The notes under the pieces: model-generated
The model's database searches: none
What the model was told of the DNA's origin: nothing
What the model saw: the letters and a program-made list of their open reading frames with translations, nothing else
Shown: one piece after another, positions 60,616 through 64,000 of the stretch
Position numbering within the stretch: position 1 is the first letter of the stretch
Layout of the letters: each line of letters starts with the position of its first letter
Program-made: the position numbers and the translations under genes
Source of the DNA: UBA8437 sp964646205
GTDB lineage: Bacteria > Planctomycetota > Planctomycetia > Planctomycetales > Planctomycetaceae
Direction: 5' to 3'
Assembly: GCA_964646205.1 (NCBI GenBank)
Contig: CAZYAZ010000008.1
Coordinates: 1 to 64,000 of the forward strand
DNA length: 64,000 bases

Positions 60616-61731
60616 TTACCCGGGACTTCCAATTGCGGCATTCATCGCGGGCATCAATTCATTGGCAAACAGTTCCATACTCCGGACCCACGAAGCCTTG
60701 TCATCCCAGTCATAACTCATCAGGACGAGTGTGCCGAATCCCCCCACCTCTTCCCACAATTTCAGAAGTCGATCAAGAACCGTGTCAACGTCGCCGGCGA
60801 TGATCTGTTCGGTCATCAGAAAATCGAGGTTGCAGTCGGTGTCGGGCATGTCGAGATCTCTTTTGTAGATCTTGCGGCCCAGTCCCTTGTCGAACAGGCG
60901 TCCAATGTACTCGTAGTTCTGTCCCAGTGAATTGTTCCTCGCCAGCTTCTCGGCTTCCTCGGTGGTGTCTGCCAGGAAGATGGATCTCGCGACCTTGTAA
61001 TCGGATCGGGATGCGGTTCGGCCAGCGTCGTTGGCACCCAATTCGTAGGTGTCCCAGAAGTCCTTTAGCACGTTGCCGGTAACCAGGCAGTGTCCAAATG
61101 GCTGGTAACCAGCGGCTCCGGCCATTCGCATACTCGGCGAATTGCGACTCATGGCCGGGATGGCGATCGGCGGGTGAGGGGCCTGGAGCGGCTTGTGGAC
61201 GAAGCCAATCCGAGTCTCGAGGTCGACATTGTCAACAAGTCGGATGTTCCAGAATTCTCCTTCAAGTTCATACGGGGGGTCACTTGTCCACAGGGACAGA
61301 ATCATTTCGATCGATTCCTTGACCATTCGCGAGTTGTTCTTGGGGTCGACCCCGTAGAGTTCCAGATCGGCTGTGACGCTTCCGGAGCCGAAACACAGGT
61401 TGAGCCTTCCCTTGGAGAGGTGGTCCAGAAAAGCCAGGCGGCTGGCAACAGCGGCGGGATGGTGCTGGTTCAGGCAGACCGGAGCGGGGCCCATTCGGAT
61501 CGAGTTGGTCTCACCCAGCGCGCGTGCGATGAACATCTCGGGGCTGACGATGTTCTCGTATTGCATCGTATGGTGTTCACCGATCCAGAATTCCGTGAAA
61601 CCCAGCTGTTCAGCCAAGATGATCAGCTCGAGATCTTCGTCGTAGCATTGCCCAAGGGGTTTGTCGGGATCATGAAAGGGCATGATAAACATGCCATGGC
61701 CGATCGGAGCGGTGGGTGTGTAGTTGGGCAT
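60616..61731 (-). CDS. LLM-class flavin-dependent monooxygenase
   Basis: A 371-residue bacterial luciferase-like protein with the F420/FMN TIM barrel: FWIGEHHTMQYENIVSPEMF (conserved EHH), HHPAAVASRLAFLDHLSKGR, and LCFGSGSVTADLELYGVD. The alkanal/alkane monooxygenase type is likely, but the substrate cannot be told. It is divergent from the NHL propeller, with 171 nt between, where no convincing promoter is seen. Confidence 0.9.
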   Translation of the reverse strand: MPNYTPTAPIGHGMFIMPFHDPDKPLGQCYDEDLELIILAEQLGFTEFWIGEHHTMQYENIVSPEMFIARALGETNSIRMGPAPVCLNQHHPAAVASRLAFLDHLSKGRLNLCFGSGSVTADLELYGVDPKNNSRMVKESIEMILSLWTSDPPYELEGEFWNIRLVDNVDLETRIGFVHKPLQAPHPPIAIPAMSRNSPSMRMAGAAGYQPFGHCLVTGNVLKDFWDTYELGANDAGRTASRSDYKVARSIFLADTTEEAEKLARNNSLGQNYEYIGRLFDKGLGRKIYKRDLDMPDTDCNLDFLMTEQIIAGDVDTVLDRLLKLWEEVGGFGTLVLMSYDWDDKASWVRSMELFANELMPAMNAAIGSPG

Positions 61732-61902
61732 GAATCAGTTCAGTGAGAAGGAAACGGGTGGTAACAACATTCTGCGAATTGCGGCGGCCACGTCAAACTC
61801 CTCGCTGCTTTGGAAGACGACAGGCTTGAACGAAGGACGTTGCCGGAGTATCTGAGGTGGGTGAGCTGAATGTGAAATAACCGTGGTTTACGGGAGTTGG
61901 CA

Positions 61903-62772
61903 ATGACGACGCGTGTGGGGCAGGGGGATTACCAGTACGAGGTCATCAACGACTGGGCGAAGCTCCCGGACGGGTGGAGCTTTGGCTGGATTCCAGGCGT
62001 TGGTGTCGACAGCCGCGATCGGGTAATTGTCTCGAGCCGAAGTGAGCACACGCTGATCATATTTGACACCGAAGGCAACGTGATCGAGTCGTGGGACGAC
62101 ACGGTGTTGGTCCCGGAGAATGCCCATGGCGTTTACATCGACCGTCAGGACAATATTTACCTGACCGAGTGGTTGGGGCATTGTGTGTACAAGTTCAACC
62201 CCGGCGGAGAATTGCAGTGGACACTGGGGACACCGGGGGTGCCACGTCCACCCGGTGTGCCATTCAATCGGCCCACTGATCTGGCTATCGCCCCGGACGG
62301 GTGTCTTTTCGTCAGCGACGGCTATGTCAATCACAAGGTTCACAAGTTCTCCCCCGAAGGTGTGTTGATCACGAGTTGGGGCGAACCGGGAAGTGGTCCC
62401 GGTCAATTTGACCTGGTCCATTCGGTCTGGGTCGACAGTGACTACCGCGTCTACATCTGCGACCGCGAGAACAACCGTGTCCAGTTGTTTGATGGCGATG
62501 GCAAATTTCTTGAGGAGTGGCCCGATTACCTGCGGCCGGACAAGCTCTGGTTCGATCCCGACGAGACGATCTTCATGGCGGAAGTCGGGCATCGAGTGAC
62601 GATCCTCGACCGTCAGAACAACATCCTCAGCCAATGGGGTGAAGAGGGAGGTGAACCGCACCAATTTGCGGCAGCTCCACACGGGATCTGGGGCGACAGT
62701 CGCGGGGATCTGTACGTCAGCGAGGTGGCTGCTCCGGGCCTGATAAAGAAATTCGTTCGGGTTCGAGATTAG
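61903..62772 (+). CDS. NHL-repeat beta-propeller (peptidyl-amidating lyase-like)
   Basis: A 289-residue protein from the ATG at 61903, preceded by GGGAG (a TTG at 61897 is an alternative). It is a six-bladed NHL propeller with blades such as GVGVDSRDRVIVSSR, GVYIDRQDNIYLTEW, LAIAPDGCLFVSDGY and SVWVDSDYRVYICDR. The pattern resembles peptidyl-alpha-hydroxyglycine alpha-amidating lyase-like proteins. No signal peptide is seen, unlike many propellers of this group, so it may be cytoplasmic. It could act with the divergent monooxygenase, which is inference from position only. Confidence 0.85.
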   Translation: MTTRVGQGDYQYEVINDWAKLPDGWSFGWIPGVGVDSRDRVIVSSRSEHTLIIFDTEGNVIESWDDTVLVPENAHGVYIDRQDNIYLTEWLGHCVYKFNPGGELQWTLGTPGVPRPPGVPFNRPTDLAIAPDGCLFVSDGYVNHKVHKFSPEGVLITSWGEPGSGPGQFDLVHSVWVDSDYRVYICDRENNRVQLFDGDGKFLEEWPDYLRPDKLWFDPDETIFMAEVGHRVTILDRQNNILSQWGEEGGEPHQFAAAPHGIWGDSRGDLYVSEVAAPGLIKKFVRVRD

Positions 62773-62820
62773 CAGCAACAGCCGTCGTCGTGCCCGAGAG
62801 AACTGGTGCGGGCCGGGGGG

Positions 62821-63999
62821 TCAATTGATGATCTGACACCGGGTGAGCCTGCGTTTCAGGCGGGACACGGCGTCGGTGCTGAGACGGGTGTCGCGGAGAT
62901 CGAGCCCCTTGAGATTGGGCGAATGGGCCGGGGTGAGAGTTTCGATTGTGGCGTCGGTGATTCCGGTGCCCCTGAGCATGAGAAACCTGAGTTTCTTCAG
63001 AGCGGGGGACTTGATCAACCCGGCGATCGCCTCGCCGTCAATGCCCCGGCAGTTGACCAGGGAGAGTGATTCCAGTCGGGAGGACTGGCTGATGGCGGTG
63101 ATCAGTCGCGGGCCTGCGGCTGTCTGGTCCGCCTTGAGTTGAGTGAGTTGTGGGAGAGTCGCCAGTTGAGCCAGTCCGGCGTCGGTCAGTCGGCGACAGT
63201 TGGAAAAATCGACTTCCACCAGTGGCGGTGTCTGGGCGAGCAGTTTTCTGAGGCCCTGGTCGGTGATTGTCGTGCCGGCGGCGACAAGGTACTTGAGTTC
63301 AGTGAGGCCATGGAGGTGGCGAAAACCACGGTCGGTGATCCGTTGTGGCAACTCCACTCCCTGGAGTTGCCTTGCGTTGTAAAGTCTGAGTAGGCCGTCA
63401 TCAGTGATCTCTGTTCCAGATAACGCGAGTTTTCTGTCGCCCAGGACCCCGTGGGGCGAATTGATTTGTAGTGTTCTGTGCCGTCCCGAGAGCGAGACCA
63501 ACCCAGGAAGAGTGACGGTGGTGTCCAGGAGGCTGACGTCCTCCAGGTGTTTCATACGACCCAGGGTCTCTAGTCCCTTGTCCGTGACGTGGTAGGAGGA
63601 GTTGAGGATGAGTGTGGTCAAAACGGGGAGTTCCGAGAGGTGAACCAGCCCATTGTCGGTGATGGGTGTCCGTGCCAATGAAAATCTCTTGAGACGAGTG
63701 AGTGTGGACAGGAGTTTGAGGTCCGTGTCACTGATGTTGGATTCATCCAGGACGAGGTCTTCGAGAGTCGTGATCCGGGCCAGGCTTTCCAGGGTGACGT
63801 TGTCGAAGGTTGCACCGACGAGTCTCATCCAGGAGGGCGTGTCTGAGCGGGTGTCGAAGATGGCTCCGGCCTGAACGAGCCGCTGCAAGTCTTGTGACCG
63901 TTGCCAGGAGGGCCACAAGACTTGAAGCGTGACCAGGACGATCAAAACTCCCGCTGCCAACACAAGAGGCCGGCGCAGGCGGGGGCCGGCAGACGGCAT
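62821..63999 (-). CDS. membrane-anchored leucine-rich-repeat protein (start may lie beyond window)
   Basis: The 392-residue frame starts with ATG at 63999, one base from the window edge, so an upstream start cannot be excluded. An N-terminal membrane helix (LVLAAGVLIVLVTLQVLW) is followed by about ten LRR units of the planctomycete type with the pattern LxxLxLxxTxITDxGLxxL, such as LILNSSYHVTDKGLETLG and LVAAGTTITDQGLRKLL. LRRs bind proteins; the partner is unknown. It is the second LRR protein in the window. Confidence 0.9.
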   Translation of the reverse strand: MPSAGPRLRRPLVLAAGVLIVLVTLQVLWPSWQRSQDLQRLVQAGAIFDTRSDTPSWMRLVGATFDNVTLESLARITTLEDLVLDESNISDTDLKLLSTLTRLKRFSLARTPITDNGLVHLSELPVLTTLILNSSYHVTDKGLETLGRMKHLEDVSLLDTTVTLPGLVSLSGRHRTLQINSPHGVLGDRKLALSGTEITDDGLLRLYNARQLQGVELPQRITDRGFRHLHGLTELKYLVAAGTTITDQGLRKLLAQTPPLVEVDFSNCRRLTDAGLAQLATLPQLTQLKADQTAAGPRLITAISQSSRLESLSLVNCRGIDGEAIAGLIKSPALKKLRFLMLRGTGITDATIETLTPAHSPNLKGLDLRDTRLSTDAVSRLKRRLTRCQIIN

Positions 64000-64000
64000 T

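Noticed and set aside
1..64000. CRISPR arrays, insertion sequences, prophage or rRNA/tRNA genes
   Set aside because: None seen: no regularly spaced direct repeats, transposase or integrase motifs, or tRNA/rRNA-like segments on either strand.

Overview
The window reads as a chromosomal segment of a planctomycete (phylum Planctomycetota), probably from a metagenome or draft assembly. The evidence is the combination of a Tat-exported DUF1501 protein, an ECF sigma factor overlapping a membrane-anchored Ser/Thr kinase, leucine-rich-repeat and PQQ-propeller secreted proteins, a fused SecDF, a cytochrome b fused to a di-heme cytochrome c, many GTG starts and a moderately high GC content. Two runs of exactly 100 N (44741-44840 and 46260-46359) are scaffold placeholders. 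They break yajC, an LRR lipoprotein gene and secDF.

Layout. 1-4.3 kb: FHA protein (runs off the left edge), clpX with a small SHOCT-like membrane protein, a hypothetical gene plus KDPG aldolase, and two tatA paralogues. 4.3-4.8 kb is the only gene-free stretch longer than 300 bases. On the minus strand it holds a near-consensus sigma-70 promoter followed about 90 nt later by an intrinsic terminator: a small RNA or an attenuated leader of the tatA genes. 4.8-13.7 kb (+): polytopic membrane protein, FIST sensor protein, enolase-superfamily enzyme, ribF, nrnA-like DHH phosphoesterase, Rieske protein and a cytochrome b/di-heme c fusion (respiratory bc complex). 13.7-17.3 kb (-): fhcC-like, oleC, oleD. 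17.4-23.7 kb: SDR, two large planctomycete-type proteins of unknown function, and an ArsM-like methyltransferase. 23.9-31.4 kb: site-2-type metalloprotease, lipoprotein, FabF-like synthase with a small coupled membrane protein, hisS with a YkgJ-type Cys-rich protein, a coiled-coil membrane protein and a rhomboid protease. The two intramembrane proteases carry the same C-terminal tail. 31.4-42.2 kb: esterase, ECF sigma/kinase pair, GT9 glycosyltransferase, FGGY kinase, PQQ propeller, class II cytochrome c, GT-C glycosyltransferase coupled to a divergent FabI. 42.3-48.7 kb (+): gspF-tgt-yajC-(membrane protein)-(LRR lipoprotein)-secDF. 48.7-64 kb, mostly (-): SDR, phosphoesterase, dihydroorotase-like enzyme, two-domain esterase, tsaB, kinase, accD, pseudo-histidine-phosphatase, rpe, GAPDH, DUF1501, flavin-dependent oxidoreductase, NHL propeller and an LRR protein (right edge).

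Genes are tightly packed. ATGA/GTGA/TGATG overlaps mark translationally coupled pairs (petA/petB-like, hisS/ykgJ-like, fabF-like/small membrane protein, fabI/GT-C, gspF/tgt, sigma/kinase), and several convergent pairs share overlapping stop codons. Most genes are housekeeping or widespread planctomycete families. The items most worth following up are the promoter-terminator unit before tatA, the shared protease tail, the conserved-looking dead histidine phosphatase next to accD, the enlarged SecF periplasmic region with the extra genes in the sec operon, and oleC-oleD without oleA/oleB beside a lone fhcC.
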